DNA from: Malurus cyaneus samueli
Taxonomy: Eukaryota > Chordata > Aves > Passeriformes > Maluridae
Assembly (NCBI GenBank): GCA_009741485.1
Contig: CM019237.1
Coordinates: forward strand, 49,724,050-49,788,049
DNA: 64,000 nt
Direction of reading: 5' to 3'
Part shown: one piece after another, positions 23,472 through 36,225 of the stretch
How positions within the stretch are numbered: the first letter of the stretch is position 1
How the letters are laid out: every line of letters starts with the position of its first letter
Position numbers and translations under genes: made by a program
The notes under the pieces: model-generated
Told to the model about the DNA's origin: nothing
Database searches by the model: none
The model's input: only the letters and a program-made list of their open reading frames with translations

Positions 23472-24589
23472 CTTTTCTAGACTTTAAACAAACTAATAGA
23501 AAACAGGCAATAAGAATACACTGGTTTTAAGTTCTGCTCCATGGGACCTTGTGTCACCTGACCAATACCTATGGGTTCCATGATCTGCAGTGCAGTAAAT
23601 AAGTGCAAAAAATCAGTGCAGAACATGCCCCACACACTCCAAAAATGCAGTGGATTGCTAACCCTGCTAAAACCTCCTGAAAAAAAAAAACCCCTCTGAA
23701 AGCGAGCAGAGGAGAAATGTAACCAATGAACACACTAAGTGCAGAATGTTTTAAATGTCCTTTAATCAAAGTCACCTACCTCAATATGTTATTTTTTACA
23801 GGAGTAATACAAAACCACATTACATAGGAGGTAGATTTGGCCTGTACTGCTAAAAATGTCAGCCCCAGACTGGTGCCCCAACCTTGGCTCACAGGCCATA
23901 ATCTTGTTTTTTGTCAATATTCTTGAACCTTCTTCCTCCCTGGAACAGAGTGGCTGCATCTGAAGTCCCAGTTGAATGCAGATTTTGGGCTGAGCTTTCC
24001 TGAACCCGACCAAGGATAGCTGGCCTGAGTCAAAAGTGTGCCAGGGAGCAGACTTGCCATGAAACACACACTGTGGAGTTCTGTAAGAGTTGGAGTCTGT
24101 TTATTTACACAAATGTATAAATACTGTAATAAAAGTTGTAAATCAGGGTGCACGCGATTTTGGCACATAAAAATACATAACCCCAAATGCTCCTCTTAAA
24201 AATGTGTCCTCCAGATTTAGACATCTCACCATTTATTTCAACACAGAAGGATTTTTTCTTAATAGAAGACCAGCTGGTGTCTGAAATGGACGGTCAGAGT
24301 GTTCGGTTAAACACTGTGTTCACACAGAAGTGCTGATGAATGATTAAAAGAAATGAAAGCACTTTCTAATAAGAAACAACTGGGCTGAAAACAAACATGT
24401 CAAAGGCAGATTAAACTGTGTGCTCCATTTTAAGGCTCCTGCTCTGGCACAGCCATAGTGCTTAAAAAGCACAACGGAAGGTTTTTCCCTGCCAATGCCG
24501 TCCCATCACAATGAGGTCGCTTGCAGTCCATAGAGCAGATTTTGCATGTCACAGGATGAAACTGGAGTAGCAGAGCAGCCAGGTGGAGG

Positions 24590-25109
24590 TTTGTGGGGCA
24601 CACCTCAAATCCTGTGTCCAGTTCTGGGCCCCTCACTGCCAGATGGACATTGAGGGGCTGGAGCGTGTCCAGAGAAGGGAACGGAGCTGGGGAAGGGTCT
24701 GGAGCACCAGGTGGGGCTGAGGGAGCTGGGGGGGCTCAGCCTGGAGAAAAGGAGGCTCAGGGGGGACCTTCTGGCTCTGCACAGAGAGGAGGGGACAGCC
24801 AGGGAGTATTGGGCTCTGCTCCCAGGGACCAAGGGATAGGATGAAAGGAAATGGCCTCAGGCTGTGCCAGAGGAGGTTCAGGTTGGACATCAGGAGGAAT
24901 TTCTTCATGGAAAGGGCTGTCAGACATTGGAAGGGGCTGTCCAGGGAGGTGCTGAAGTCAATTTTCTCTGGAGGTGCTCAAGAAATTAATGGATGTGGCA
25001 CTCACTGCTCTGCTCTGGTTGACAAGGTAGGGATCAGTCACAGGCTGGGCTTGATGAACATGGAAGTCTTTTCCAGCCTTAATGATTCTGTGATCTGGTG
25101 ATTCTGTGA
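24590..25109 (+). mobile_element. CR1 LINE 3' region with intact tail
   Basis: About 520 bp of CR1. It holds 'tgtgtccagttctgggcccc', 'ggctggagcgtgtccagaga', 'gggctcagcctggagaaaag', 'gaggttcaggttggacat' and 'ggaaggggctgtccaggga', and ends in the family's short tail repeat (gattctgtgatctggtgattctgtg at 25083 onward, in pieces). The tail marks a genuine CR1 3' terminus. It is 5'-truncated and non-coding. Its middle section is shared with the copy at 47533. Confidence 0.95.
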
Positions 25110-28100
25110 AGCTGGCAGCTGTGAGGGTCTTAATGCAGAAGGTGGGACATGAGGCAATTTCTCCCCGCAAGATCCATTGCCAGCTTGGACAGGATAAGCC
25201 ACTGTGAAACAAATGCAGTCTCAACACCTGGTCAATCCTGTTCAATACTGTTTATTGAAGAGGTGAACTGCACCCTGGAAAAAAGCCTCAAGGCAAGGCT
25301 GGTTCCACATGAGGACTGGCACTTGGAATCAGCAAAGGTAGCATCTCTTACCCAAGTGCCACCTTTGGCATCTCTTTTAACATCTCCACTGATTCCCTTT
25401 CAGAAGCTGCCTTGGAAGGACTCTCCCTCTTTAGGTGAGCTGCAGGAGATGTGAGCTTTCATCTCCTGTCCAGCTTCATCTCACTGAAGACAGCAGAGCA
25501 GAATGATGGAACAAATAATTGTTTGGCATTTCACATCATTAAAGTCCAGCTATGACTATGAATTTGACAGCAACTTTTGCAAACCCACTGAAAATGCGGT
25601 GATTGATTTCACAGGGGAGTTTTGAATTCACACAGAGCTCACTTATACAGATTGGTGCATAATTTGTTTCGTAAATGCTCCAGTTGAAGAATTATGAATG
25701 TGTAGTGGGAGTGGTGACACATGAGGGAAAAGGATGGGAACTATTACAAGGAAGCTCTTGGGCTGTGTTCAGGCAAGGAAAGGAATGGACTGCCTTGAAA
25801 GAGAAGGACAGGAGGAAGAAGAGAATGGATATTCTTTCTACTCCCATTGCCTGTACACATGCTTTCACTAAAGGAAAAAAAGACCTGAAGGAATTTGGAT
25901 TTGCAAGGCCATGTGAAACACAGCTCTGACACCAAATATGTGGGAAAAGGGAGATTTGCCAGGTGAAAGAGGAAGTCTTTAATTCTTGCCAAGGGGGAGA
26001 GGAATAAGAAATCTTGGCAATTCTCAGTCCACAAGGATTAGCTTGTAACTATTTTATGTCAGTTTATCAAAACTGGAGTGTGTTTCCCAGCCAGAGAAAG
26101 GAGACAGCAAATCGGTATTTTTGCAAGAGCAGCATTGGAAGAAATCAATTATTTTTATTTTATGATACAACTCTAAGCAAAATAATTTTTCATGTTACAA
26201 GTATTTAGTGTTCCTGGGATGAAAAAGCTAATTAAGTTCTATTTATTAAGAAAATGGAACATTCCAGGTTTATTATGGATTCACATATGCTATTTTTGGG
26301 TGATCAAATAAGAAATCATTTAATTACTTCAAGAGGGTGTTAAAAGGCAGCTCTTTGAGTCGCTCCCCAAAGTAACACTGCAAATCGTGATTTTCATTTT
26401 GTTTCTGCCATGAGAGTAAATGAAATAATTCCTCTTTCATTATAATAATTGGATTTCTCAGTCAAATTTTGTAACACCTATTGTCTTGCCTTGCATGAAC
26501 CTGTCTGAACTGATATCCATATAATAATATAAGAAATATAAATCACTCATTTACCTTCAGGAAAGGAGGATGGGGCAGCCTGTACTGCCTGCACAATGGG
26601 AAGGACTTGAGCCAGCCTGAAATCAGTGAGGGAGGGGAAAGCTTTTGTTTCATGTCTCATGCACAGGAGCGAAGGAGGTCAGATTCTCCCCCTTTCCAGC
26701 CCGCCAAGCAGCGAAGAATTGGAGCCCCAGGGGAAGGCTGGGTTGAGACATCGTGCTGGTAACAGAGGCTTCAGGGCAGCCCATTTGTGACATAGCAGAG
26801 CTGCCAGGGAGGACACCACACTCCTGGGCTCTTTATGGAGTCCTTGGGAATCAGAAGCATGGTGAACTGAGAGGGGCTGCAGTAGACTGTGGGAATGGGA
26901 AACTTGATGGATTTGGGGGCAGGGAGAATGTGAAGCTGCTGGATTTTCTGGGCAAGTGTGCATGAAATCAATGGGCTGTTCATGGGGGGAGAAAGAAGAA
27001 TTTGTAATTCATGTATTTGTTCTCTGATAAGGAAATGTAATACTGGTGGATTTGCTTTGGAGAGGAAAAAAAAATACTGTTTGAGAAGAAGGTTACTTGC
27101 ATGACCAGAAAATGATTGAGGGAAGCCCGATTTAAAAGAGCTGGATGCCTAAGCCTGAATTAATGAACTAGGAACTGCTGTTGAAACAATGCAAGGAATT
27201 TCTGGAGGCAAGACAGAGGGGACCTTGGAAAAGCAAGAAGGTAAGAATAATTATCAATTTAATGATCAAGTTCAAAACAGATCAGAGATACATCTGCTAA
27301 CTTATGTCTTCTCTCTCCCTTCTTAAAAATCCTTTTCCTCAGAAAAAAAAAAAAATTAAGTGGAAATACATGTAATTATGACTCCGTCAGTTCCTTGGTT
27401 TGAAAGGAACGAGATGATGGCTGTTTTTTGTTTATTTTGAAAAATAAAATACATTGGAACTGAAAATTGACAAACAAGTTATTGCTTCACATTTCAGACA
27501 CATGAACATAGAAAACATCCAGGTTGAGATCTCATAAATTTTCAGTGTTTTCCACAGTTTCCTTTTGATGCCTGGGAGTTCTCAATAGCTCTGACTGAAG
27601 AGGGGAAAAATGACATAAATTTTTAAGTTATTTAAAATCCAAGATCTTTGGCCACCTCAAATTTTATTTTGTCCATTCTTCTGCAGTATCATCACTGATA
27701 TCATAATGATAGAGATGTCTTTGCTGATATAATAAATGATATCATAATTATATGTCTTTGCTGTTTTTGCAGAGTGAATTAGAAGGGATTTCACTGATGC
27801 CAGATGCAATTAAGCATGAAATTTCACTTTTCATTTTATCCTTTTCCTCAGTGTTCATAACAGTTGTACTCAAACTCTTTCTGGCCAGTGGAAAAATTTT
27901 CCATGGTTTCTGCTAAAACTCAGACCCTCAAAAAGCTTCTTTTATAGCAAGACCTTCTTTTGTTCCCATTTAGTCCAAGAAAGCTTGAACCAAGCAATCT
28001 CTTTTTTTGTAGGAAGACGTGCTTATAGAGCAGGGACTCTCCAGATTCTCTTGATTAATAAATTATTTTATATCTGCTCTTGTCCTTTTTCTTCATAATC

Positions 28101-29099
28101 TCAAACCCCTTTTCCAATTTCAGCTGGATCTGACAGATGACTTCAGTTTTCAGAGGCATTAGCTGCACATTTCAATAAACTGGTGGCTGGGACAGAAGAA
28201 GATCCAAAGCAGTCTTTTCTGAGGGAAAAGTCGGAGCAGAAACTCAAATACACAATCAGAAACCAGAGGAGCAAGGCAATGGAAGTGCTCAGTCATGAAG
28301 CAAATCTTGGCCAGAATTTGGTATTCAGAGGAGAGCTCAACCACAAAGCCTGGAGAACCAGGGTGTCAGGCTCCAGGTTTTGTGCTGATCATGGAAAAAC
28401 TCACTAGTAAAGATGAAGACTTGTGAATGAAGTATTTCTTTGTAGATACTGACTTTTTTTCATATTCTTATTTGAAGAGATAGAAAAATTTAGCTCTAAA
28501 TAAATTTAAAGAATGAGAAAAAAAAATGCAGTTCTTTTCCTGCATTTTCTAGACAGCTCTGTAAATCCCACACGTCCCTTCACCTTTTTCAGAAGTCCTT
28601 CTATTCGTTAATTTGCTTAACAATCCCATAACTTTTCCTTTTTATTAATGAATTTTAAGTAAGAAGCCATTGATTTTTATTACATCAAAATACAAATGTT
28701 GCCAGAATGAAGTAATTTGTACCAGAAACCACTTTATTGTTGCCACTTCTAAAAAGAGATTAGAGACTGTAAAGGGTAACTGTGGAGTGGTGAATAAAAA
28801 ATCCTGCTTCATATGCAAAGATTTCTTTTCCTGTCTTTCCATCATTGTAAATATACATACAATTCCTCTTTTGGATGGAAGCCTCTAATCTTTTGAACTT
28901 AGAAATTGTTGGGTTTTTTTTTTTTTTAATTTAAGAGTTTGAAGAAGAGTCAAGGGGACCAATACAAGGCATGGAACAGCTGAGTAGGCAGCAAATCTAC
29001 AAAAGAGAATTTGTGAGTCAGCAGATTCATTCTGATGAAAAATGAAATCCTGTGTAAATGAGAGGTGCTATAGAAGGTAGGGGAAGTAATACCTCCTTC
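25110..29099. other. Unique non-coding DNA
   Basis: About 4 kb without a supported gene or recognised mobile element. Short open frames have no domains. A local degenerate duplication at 27697-27763 is listed separately. Confidence 0.4.
27697..27763. repeat. Degenerate local direct duplication
   Basis: The unit 'gatatcataatgatag...' (27697-27726, 30 bp, ending tgtctttgctg) recurs at 27738-27763 with a 4-bp deletion. This is an old slippage or segmental duplication. Confidence 0.75.
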
Positions 29100-29505
29100 C
29101 CATGTGGATGAAGCCCTGTCAGGGATTCTGTGTCCTGCTAAGTGCAGGTAACAGTTGGAGAAATGTCCCTGCCAACTGGCAAAAATCCAGAGATGAACAC
29201 CAAGAATTATTAGAGGTCCAGAAAACACAGCTTGTGAGACAAGGGCAAAGGATTTGGGTTTGTTTAGTCTAGGCAAGGGGAGAATGTGCAGAGACATGAT
29301 AATAGCCACCAGGAACAGGACAAGACATGATGTGTTTGAATTGCCTCATCAGAAAGAGGGTGGGAATTAGGGGGTGGGGGTGAAAGCAGCTTTTTAATGG
29401 CAAGATAGTGAAGAGCTGGATTAGCTTGCTTTGGGAATTTGTGGAGGCTTTCACTGGAGGTTTAAAGAGTGATTTAGACAAACATTTGCCAGGTGAGTTA
29501 CAAGA
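29100..29505 (+). mobile_element. Ancient sauropsid CR1 LINE relic
   Basis: It aligns, as I remember the family, to old CR1 copies shared by turtles, crocodilians and birds rather than to young avian CR1. Matching blocks include 'attattagaggtccagaaaa', 'ggatttgggtttgtttagtc', 'agagacatgataatag', 'agtgaagagctggattagc' and 'tttagacaaacatttgccag'. The order is that of the CR1 3' UTR. It is strongly diverged with many indels. It contains a G-quadruplex-like motif (29358-29380). Confidence 0.75.
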
Positions 29506-29640
29506 CTGAAGTTTGCTCACATGTAACCTGCCCAGGTTGAAAGAATGGAGTGGGTTCCTTCTGAAAGTCTATGGCAGCCTACTTTTTAGTGGATTTTTTA
29601 CCATTGCTTAAAATCATGATTTTGAATCATGACTGAATTT

Positions 29641-29673
29641 AAAAAAAAAAAAAAATAAAAAAAAAAAAAAAAA
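29641..29673. repeat. Poly(A) run
   Basis: Thirty-three bases of A with a single T. Confidence 0.97.
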
Positions 29674-29769
29674 GTTAATGGCGCCTTATCCTCCGTTCCT
29701 CAAAGTTTCCCTCCTTATATGCACATCAATGCATTCCTTATCTTGTTTGACAATGGTCTCAGGCATGCA

Positions 29770-29862
29770 CAGGGTGGGATTGTTAGGGCGTCCTGTGCAG
29801 GGCCAGGAGTTGGGCTGGATGATCCTTTGGGTTCCTTCCAATTCAGGTTAATCTATGATTTT
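29770..29862 (+). mobile_element. CR1 LINE 3' end
   Basis: About 90 bp matching a CR1 subfamily terminus: 'gtgcagggccaggagttggg', then 'ctggatgatcctttgggttc', then 'cttccaattcaggttaatc', then a 'tatgattttc' tail. A different insertion from the ancient relic just upstream. Confidence 0.85.
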
Positions 29863-30052
29863 CCCATTTTGTAGCCCAGAAGCCAGAGAAGTCATCCATG
29901 TCAAAGGAGACAGAACCTTGGTGTCCTTCAATGTCACGGCTGTGCTGTCTGTCCCTCAAATATGTAAATGTGTATGGCAGTTTTAGGGCTGGAATTCTCA
30001 TTTCTCCAAAGATAGGGGGATTTTGTTCCAGTGCAATTTTTATTCCAGTCTG

Positions 30053-30053
<1 letters not shown>

Positions 30054-30080
<27 letters not shown>
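30054..30080. repeat. Poly(T) run
   Basis: Twenty-seven consecutive T. The poly-Phe and poly-Lys frames across it are spurious. Confidence 0.97.
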
Positions 30081-30084
<4 letters not shown>

Positions 30085-33000
30085 CAACAAGACAAAACAA
30101 ATGCTGAAGCCCCTAAGATGTTAATAAAAATGGAAGTTCCTGTCTTCCAGTCAACTCCAGCTGGTGCCTGTTATCAGGTTTGGAGAAGATGCTCATGCAG
30201 CTTCAGGAAATTAACAGCAGGAAATAAATTCACATTGGAAAAATATTCATTATATGGCATCTGTGCATGTGTGGATGTAATTTGAAGACTTCTGTGATGT
30301 ACAGATCACCAAAAGCCATTTTCCACACTGGAAGCAATGACAGCCCAAAATATTGGGTTGTGCTGGCCAGTCTTGATGTTGTCATGTTGCCTTGGGGGTT
30401 TGGTCAACTTTGAAAAGAAATTTCATTGCCACTGCTTGAAGAAAAAAACAAAAGGGGGGAAAACAAACTACCGTATTGTTACCATTCTCCAGCTGGCTAC
30501 CAGTTTGCTACAGGGAAAAGCAAAGTAATATCTAAGTTGAGATTTATTTTTATAAATTAAGAGCAGGCCCTTTATGCCAGCCCTAAAAGAGTCTGGGTGT
30601 TTGCAATGGCCAATTACTGTAGAAACTGCTGAAACAAATAAATGTTTGCATAAGGATCTGGAACAAATGCCTCAATTTTTTTTTAAAGAATTCTTGCAAA
30701 ATATCAACCATCTCATCTGTTTGTTGCTACATCTATATCCTTCTCTGGAATTCTTGTAGATCTACAAAGGAATAAATGAAAAACTGCTGTTCTCCCACTT
30801 AACCTATAGCAAGCAGCCTTTTAAAAAAACTCGTCTGTTACATTCCAGCCATATTTAGCTGTTTTTATCAAAACTGTGTGGTAGGAAATGATCTGTGGGG
30901 GTTTTGAAAGACTGAAATATGAGGATATTCAATCCTGCTTTGAATCCCATATAATCCTGCACATGAACTTGTCCCATTGAAATCAGGTTCATAAAAGCAT
31001 ACCTGTACACACCCTTCCTAAAGTTAATTCTGAATACCTCTGGTACTGTAATCCTGCGTGATGGGGCAAATCTTTCTTCTGCAGGGAAAAACAGAGCATG
31101 GCAAGAACCCAGTATCTTGCCATTCTGTGCTATTCCCTTTCTAAACAGTGTGAGTGGAACAAAATGTAAGAAAAGAAGAAAAGAAAATGCATAGGTGGCA
31201 CATAAATCAAAACTGTACATTTTGACAACACTTAATGCAGCAATACACACAGACATCATTTTACACAAAATGAAAGGGAGGCTGAAGTATTAGATTGACT
31301 CTTTCAGAAGTTTTAAAAGTAATATTTGCTTTATGTAGATTCAAATAAAGGAAGAGAGATGCTGTTTTATTAATGTGTGGCATCAAAGTCCATCTACCAC
31401 ATGTTATGAGACCAAGTTACTAATCCTCTTTTCAGTGTTAAATGTGTCAGCTCTGTCTAGGTTTACTTTAATATTGTTACATACATATACACACAAAAAA
31501 TTATTTTGTCCAACTTACAGATCCAGCTTTTATGATTTTTATTGCTGGAATAACATTAATTAATTCCCAAGCAATGAGGTTTCCAATCAACGTGAAAAAA
31601 AAAGCTTCTTGGTTTTGTGAATATAACATACAACTTCACCCAGAAAAGCACTGAAATTAGATTTATCCTCCTGCTTTTACTGTTCCTACTACCTCTGATT
31701 AGGGCTGATTATGGAGCATCATACTGGTAATTAACATGTTTCTGGTTTTTAAAGATATAATTCTCATAAAAAGCATAAAAAATGAAATTTTTTTATGAAG
31801 GTATTTTAACATGTGAAACATGAAAGTTAATGAATGCAGGTAATTTTACTAAAAAGTACAAAATGTCAGAAACTCATAAATGTCCCTATCTTGAATACAT
31901 AAAATATAGAAATGCATATCAATCATCACAAACTAAAACTGAGGAACAAGGCAAATCATGTTAATTGACAGTTATGATAGCAAAAAATTTTTCCTCCTGT
32001 TTATTTGTTTTACTGATTTATGGAGTAGCTGTATCTGTGAGAGGCTCATAATGTGAGAGAACAGCACAGTCCTGCAGTCCTTCCCACAGAAATGGTGCCA
32101 AAGGACATTCCAGAACTGAGGACTGCAAAAAGTTTAGAATAGACTGCAAAAAGATAGAAATTAAATTAAAAATTACTAGCAAAAATATTAGCATGACAAA
32201 ATTCAATCAAATAAATATCCTATATTTAGGCAGAGTGGACAAAACACCGCAGAGAACAGTGAGAGACATGAGAAAGAACTCATTTAGGTTCTATGAGTAG
32301 GAGACTCTTTATGATTAAGCCTTCTGGAACCAAGCTAAATTAAATATAATTTATAAATAGAATGCATACATGTAATTCCTAAATATAAATTAAATACATC
32401 TCTTCAGCCATTTGAAATCCAGGATGTAGGATTTAGACGTGCTTCAGCCCATGTCACAAAGTAGGTGCACAGTACAAGACAGGAACAGATTCCATATTTG
32501 CTAACCACACACCATTAAACCCAGGATGGATGGCTGAAATATCAGGCACCAAAGAATGAAATAAGAAGATCAAATGTACTTTTCCGAATGCTTTGCGAAA
32601 TCGAATGGTGTTTTTTTTCCCAGCACTCCAATCCCGTAAGCACCCTTTTGTTTTCAGTGCTTGGTGATACTGGGTTTCAGTTTGTGGTTTTGCTATTGTT
32701 CTTTTAAATGAAGTAAAGAAACATATACTAAATAAAATAGAGGGTGCAGTTGACCTCTAAAATTTCATGAAAGGGCTTGTTATGTTTACCACATCTAAAT
32801 AAAAATCAACTTCGGCTGGAGTAGCGAAATAAAAGGCCAGAAGGAACAAGGCAGTTGGAGGATAGAGAGTTTTCCTAACAGCAAACACTTTTCAAGCTAG
32901 GTTAATTATGGGACCAAATATTTAAGCAGACACTTGGCAGAGATCTAAATTCACTGGAAACCATGTTTACAGCCTGGTATGCCTCTGAGGCAAAATGTCC

Positions 33001-33092
33001 TGGGTTGGTTTTACTCTTCTCCTTCCCTGTTCTCTCATGAACATTTTGATTTCTGTGTCAAGATAGCCACCTATCTACTATCAACCAACCCA
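33001..33092. repeat. 92-bp segment with 10-bp terminal inverted repeats
   Basis: tgggttggtt (33001-33010) and aaccaaccca (33083-33092) are exact reverse complements. It could be a tiny non-autonomous element or chance. The preceding bases (tgtcctgggttggtt) also resemble the start of ERVL LTRs, so a truncated LTR is an alternative. No target duplication was found. Confidence 0.35.
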
Positions 33093-33384
33093 CACTGTTA
33101 GCTATTCTAGTTTGAAACACCCAGAGGGAACAATTCATGTATTGCCCAGCTTTGAAGACAGAAGCCAAAAGTTAAAAATAATGGCAATTAAATGGAACAT
33201 TTTGGAATGTGTAGACTTTGCTTCCATTTCCACAAAGAAGAGGAGTCCCAGGTAAAACACCAACCTGTGTGTAGGTTTCAAATGGACCAGAGCAAGTTTG
33301 TACTGGGCTCAAAGGCACTATTGCCCAGTTTCTGCTGGTAGGGATTCCATCCAGGACTCACTTTTGCTTGGTATTTCATTGTAG

Positions 33385-34213
33385 ACTCATAGATCCATAG
33401 AATCATAGAAGGGGCTGCCACGGTCCACAGGAAAGACGACGCGAACTCCGAGGGAAGCAGGTCCAGGTTCTTCTTTATCAACTCCCCTTACCGGCAAACT
33501 AGCATGAGTTACATACACTTTTCTTATCTCCCGCACCAGCAGTTACACCAATCACACACGCCTCAGCCAATCACATGGCCAGGCAGTTTCCAATGTCCAC
33601 GCACCATGATCCCTGTTCCAATCCGTGGGCCAGCTTCACTTGACCAATTCCGTTCACCTCCGTGGCTGGCTGCATCAGCTAGTCCGGCCCATACTGCGTC
33701 CGAGTCCAGCCCCCACACACAGCTGTAAAACAGCCAGGGTCCCCTTAAATATCATCCAGTTCCAATCCCCTGCCATGGGCAGGGACACCTTCCACTATCC
33801 CAGGTTGCTCACAGCCCCATCCAGCCCGGCCTTGGACACTGCCAGGGATGGGGCAGCCACAGCTCCTCTGGGAAACCTGTGCCAGGGCCTCACCACCCTC
33901 ACAGGGAACAATTTCTTCCCAATATCAAATCCAAACCTGTGCTCTCTCAGTGTGAAGCCATTCTCCCTGTGTCCTGTCACTCCAGGCCCTTGTCAAGAGT
34001 CTCTCTCCATCTTTCCTGTGGGCTCCCTTCAGGCACTGCAAGGCCACAGTGAGGTCACCCCAAAGCCTTCTCTTCTCCAGGTGAACAATCCCAACTCTCT
34101 CAGCCTTTCCTCCCAGCAGAGCTGCTCCATCCCCCTGATCCCCTCCGTGTCCCTGCTCTGGACTGGCTCTGGATGCAGCCCTGCAGTGGGGGCTCAGCAG
34201 AGCAGGCCGGAGA
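33385..34213 (-). mobile_element. CR1 LINE, minus strand, interrupted by an LTR
   Basis: The reverse CR1 tail (tagaatcatagaa) is at 33398-33410. The body resumes at about 33741 with 'cttaaatatcatccagttcc' and runs through 'gccttggacactgccaggga', 'gaaacctgtgccagggcctc' and 'cttctcttctccaggtgaac' to 'ctctggatgcagccctgcag' and about 34213. It is split at 33411-33741 by a solo LTR and its duplicated target site. The long plus-strand frame across it (33625-34395) is antisense CR1, not a gene. Relative to the copy at 62323 it lacks about 38 bp near 34170. Confidence 0.93.
33416..33736 (-). mobile_element. Solo LTR nested in CR1
   Basis: On the minus strand it starts TGGCTGTTTTAC and ends GACCGTGGCA (TG...CA), 321 bp. 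Flanks are ggggc (33411-33415) and gggtc (33737-33741), a 5-bp target duplication with one mismatch. It contains a CCAAT box (GATTGGCTGAGG, about 33561-33572) and a GATAAA element (33474-33479) that may act as the poly(A) signal. It is CpG-richer than its surroundings, suggesting a relatively young insertion. CR1 sequence on both sides proves nesting. The family is not identified. Confidence 0.8.
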
Positions 34214-36079
34214 CTGTAGATTACATAAAACCCAAAATCTTTCAGAGAAAGAAGTACTTCAACCCATGGAGCTTCACTTGCCTTCACAACCTTCTAGACA
34301 TGTGTCAGCCTCCAGGCAGAAGCACAGGCAGCTCCCCACAATTGTCTGGAGCACTGCCATGGTTCATTCAACACAAACATAATTATATAACTTAGCTTAA
34401 AGTACTTAAGTGAGCAGCCAGCACAAATCAGTTCCAAATCAGGTGAATTCCATAATCATTTTTTTGAACAGTGTGGAAACCAAAAATCCAGTGGAGCAGC
34501 TGTGTAGGCTTGGAGCTCCAAACTGGTCGAGTATCTCGGGTGGTGTTAGTTCAGCTGGAAGGACATGGGATAGCAAAGACTTTCATTGCTGAGGTCAAAG
34601 GAATGGCCAGTCTGCCCAGTTCCCTGTGGCAAAATTCCAGACAGCAAACATAATGGAGACAAATAATGCTGTCTTTCTATGGGACATTGTTGTGGGAGGG
34701 CCCTGTATGGTTTTGTGCCACTAGATATCTTACTGAGTGCTGTCACTGAGACTTTGCTGCACTTGAAACAAAGAGTCTTAGAATTTTAATTGTAATTCAA
34801 GTCTTCAGAATGACATGATAATTTTGATCCCACAGGACACCTACAGTCTTTACAAGGAGAGTAAGACCAATCTTGGAAAGAAGTGTGCAAATCCTGTTAT
34901 GACCTTTTTTTTTTAAATAGACATAGCTTCTGCATATTGTTTTTTAAGGTTCTTCTTTTTGCTCATAATTATTCACTAAACATATTTATTTTTTCCCTCA
35001 TCTATTTACCAGCAAACTCTCTATTTAAAACTATTTCTAAGTGTTTAGTATTTTCTTTTTCTATTCAATTTGCCTGATTGAACAATGAAAACTTCTGCCT
35101 AAGATTTCTACATCTCTCTTGCTACTCTTGTCCTAATCTAGCCCAAAAAAGTCTCACTTTCATAAAAGCATCTGCAATGATTTTGAAAACTGAGGTAGCT
35201 CCCAATCTGCCTGACATATCTGTAATATTGCCCAGGTTTACATTTTGGAAGCCTTTGAAATGAGGCAAAAATTCCTCCAAATGTTTATGTGCAACAGCAT
35301 AATTACATTAATTACAATAATTACATAATTACATTGTATATGTATGTTTAAAATATAAATGCGCGATATATGTGTGACAAGAGCTCCTGGATGGCAAAGA
35401 AAAATTCTGCTCAGGCTTAGACTTTCATCATTTAGACTTTCTACTCTTACACTCCCATTGCTGCTTTTATTTCACACTTGCTGAACCACATCTCTGTTTG
35501 CCCATGGCAAGAAAGGGTTTAGGCACCGCCTATTGAATTTCAGATTGATTCACACTATCACTTTCAGCAGAATTACATTTGGAATGCTTTTGTCCATTAG
35601 TTTTAAATAGTACTTTTGTGGGAATTGTACAGCTGGGGGAGTATGTCTGTGTCCAGCTATGATTTCCACTTGGGGTAAGGAAGATTGTTCTAGATGTTGC
35701 TATTTCTGTGAATTAAATTATTTATTGAGCCGGTATCGAAAGTCTTGTGTCCATCTTTGCCCCCTTCTTCACAGAAGGAACTGGGGAAAACAAACTCTTG
35801 CAGCAGTTAGAAAAATGACACTGCAGTAGACATGGAAAATGTTATGTCTTTCAGCTGCAAGTGTAGAACTGATAGGAAATGCTGGAGAGTGAGCAGAAAA
35901 GAGAAGCTTGTCTTTTGAAGATACTGAGCAAAACCCACAGGTGACTGAGTTAGCAGAATTATGGAGAGCAGAAACACCCTTGATGTTTTGTTCTGTTTTC
36001 CTGCACCCTATTTCTAACCCTCTTCAGGATTCTAGAATGCTATGGTGTGTGAAGGCAGATGGGTATCATCCTCCATTTG
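34214..36079. other. Unique non-coding DNA
   Basis: No gene or repeat recognised; AT-rich after about 34.8 kb. Confidence 0.4.
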
Positions 36080-36225
36080 TCTCATCCCTGGAAATATTCT
36101 AGGCCAGGCTGGACAGGGATGGGAGCAACCTGGTCTTGTGGAAGGTGTCCCTGACTATGGCAGGGGCTTGGATCCAGATTATCTTTACGGCCTCTTCCAA
36201 CTCAGACCAGTCCATGATTCTATAA
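36080..36225 (+). mobile_element. CR1 LINE 3' end
   Basis: It contains 'ctaggccaggctggacaggg', 'gggagcaacctggtcttgtg', 'gaaggtgtccctgactatgg' and 'cctcttccaactcagaccag', and ends in a 'catgattctata' tail. It is 5'-truncated. Confidence 0.92.

Larger units (their letters stand above)
22197..24589. other. Unique AT-rich non-coding DNA
   Basis: No supported gene. It contains a T-rich tract (23177-23221) and a poly(A) run. Minus-strand AATAAA-like signals near 24.10-24.14 kb could belong to a transcript end but nothing else supports one. Confidence 0.4.
29863..33384. other. Unique AT-rich non-coding DNA
   Basis: No gene recognised over about 3.5 kb. It contains a 27-T run and a small inverted repeat (33001-33092), listed separately. 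Confidence 0.4.

Noticed and set aside
24100..24145. Minus-strand AATAAA-like signals suggesting a transcript 3' end
   Set aside because: Common by chance in AT-rich DNA; no exon or coding sequence upstream on that strand.
30873..31268. 137-codon minus-strand frame
   Set aside because: AT-rich unique DNA; no recognisable domain or codon signature.
33625..34395. 256-codon open frame on the plus strand
   Set aside because: It is antisense CR1 plus part of the nested LTR. No protein domain; CR1 copies commonly leave such frames open.
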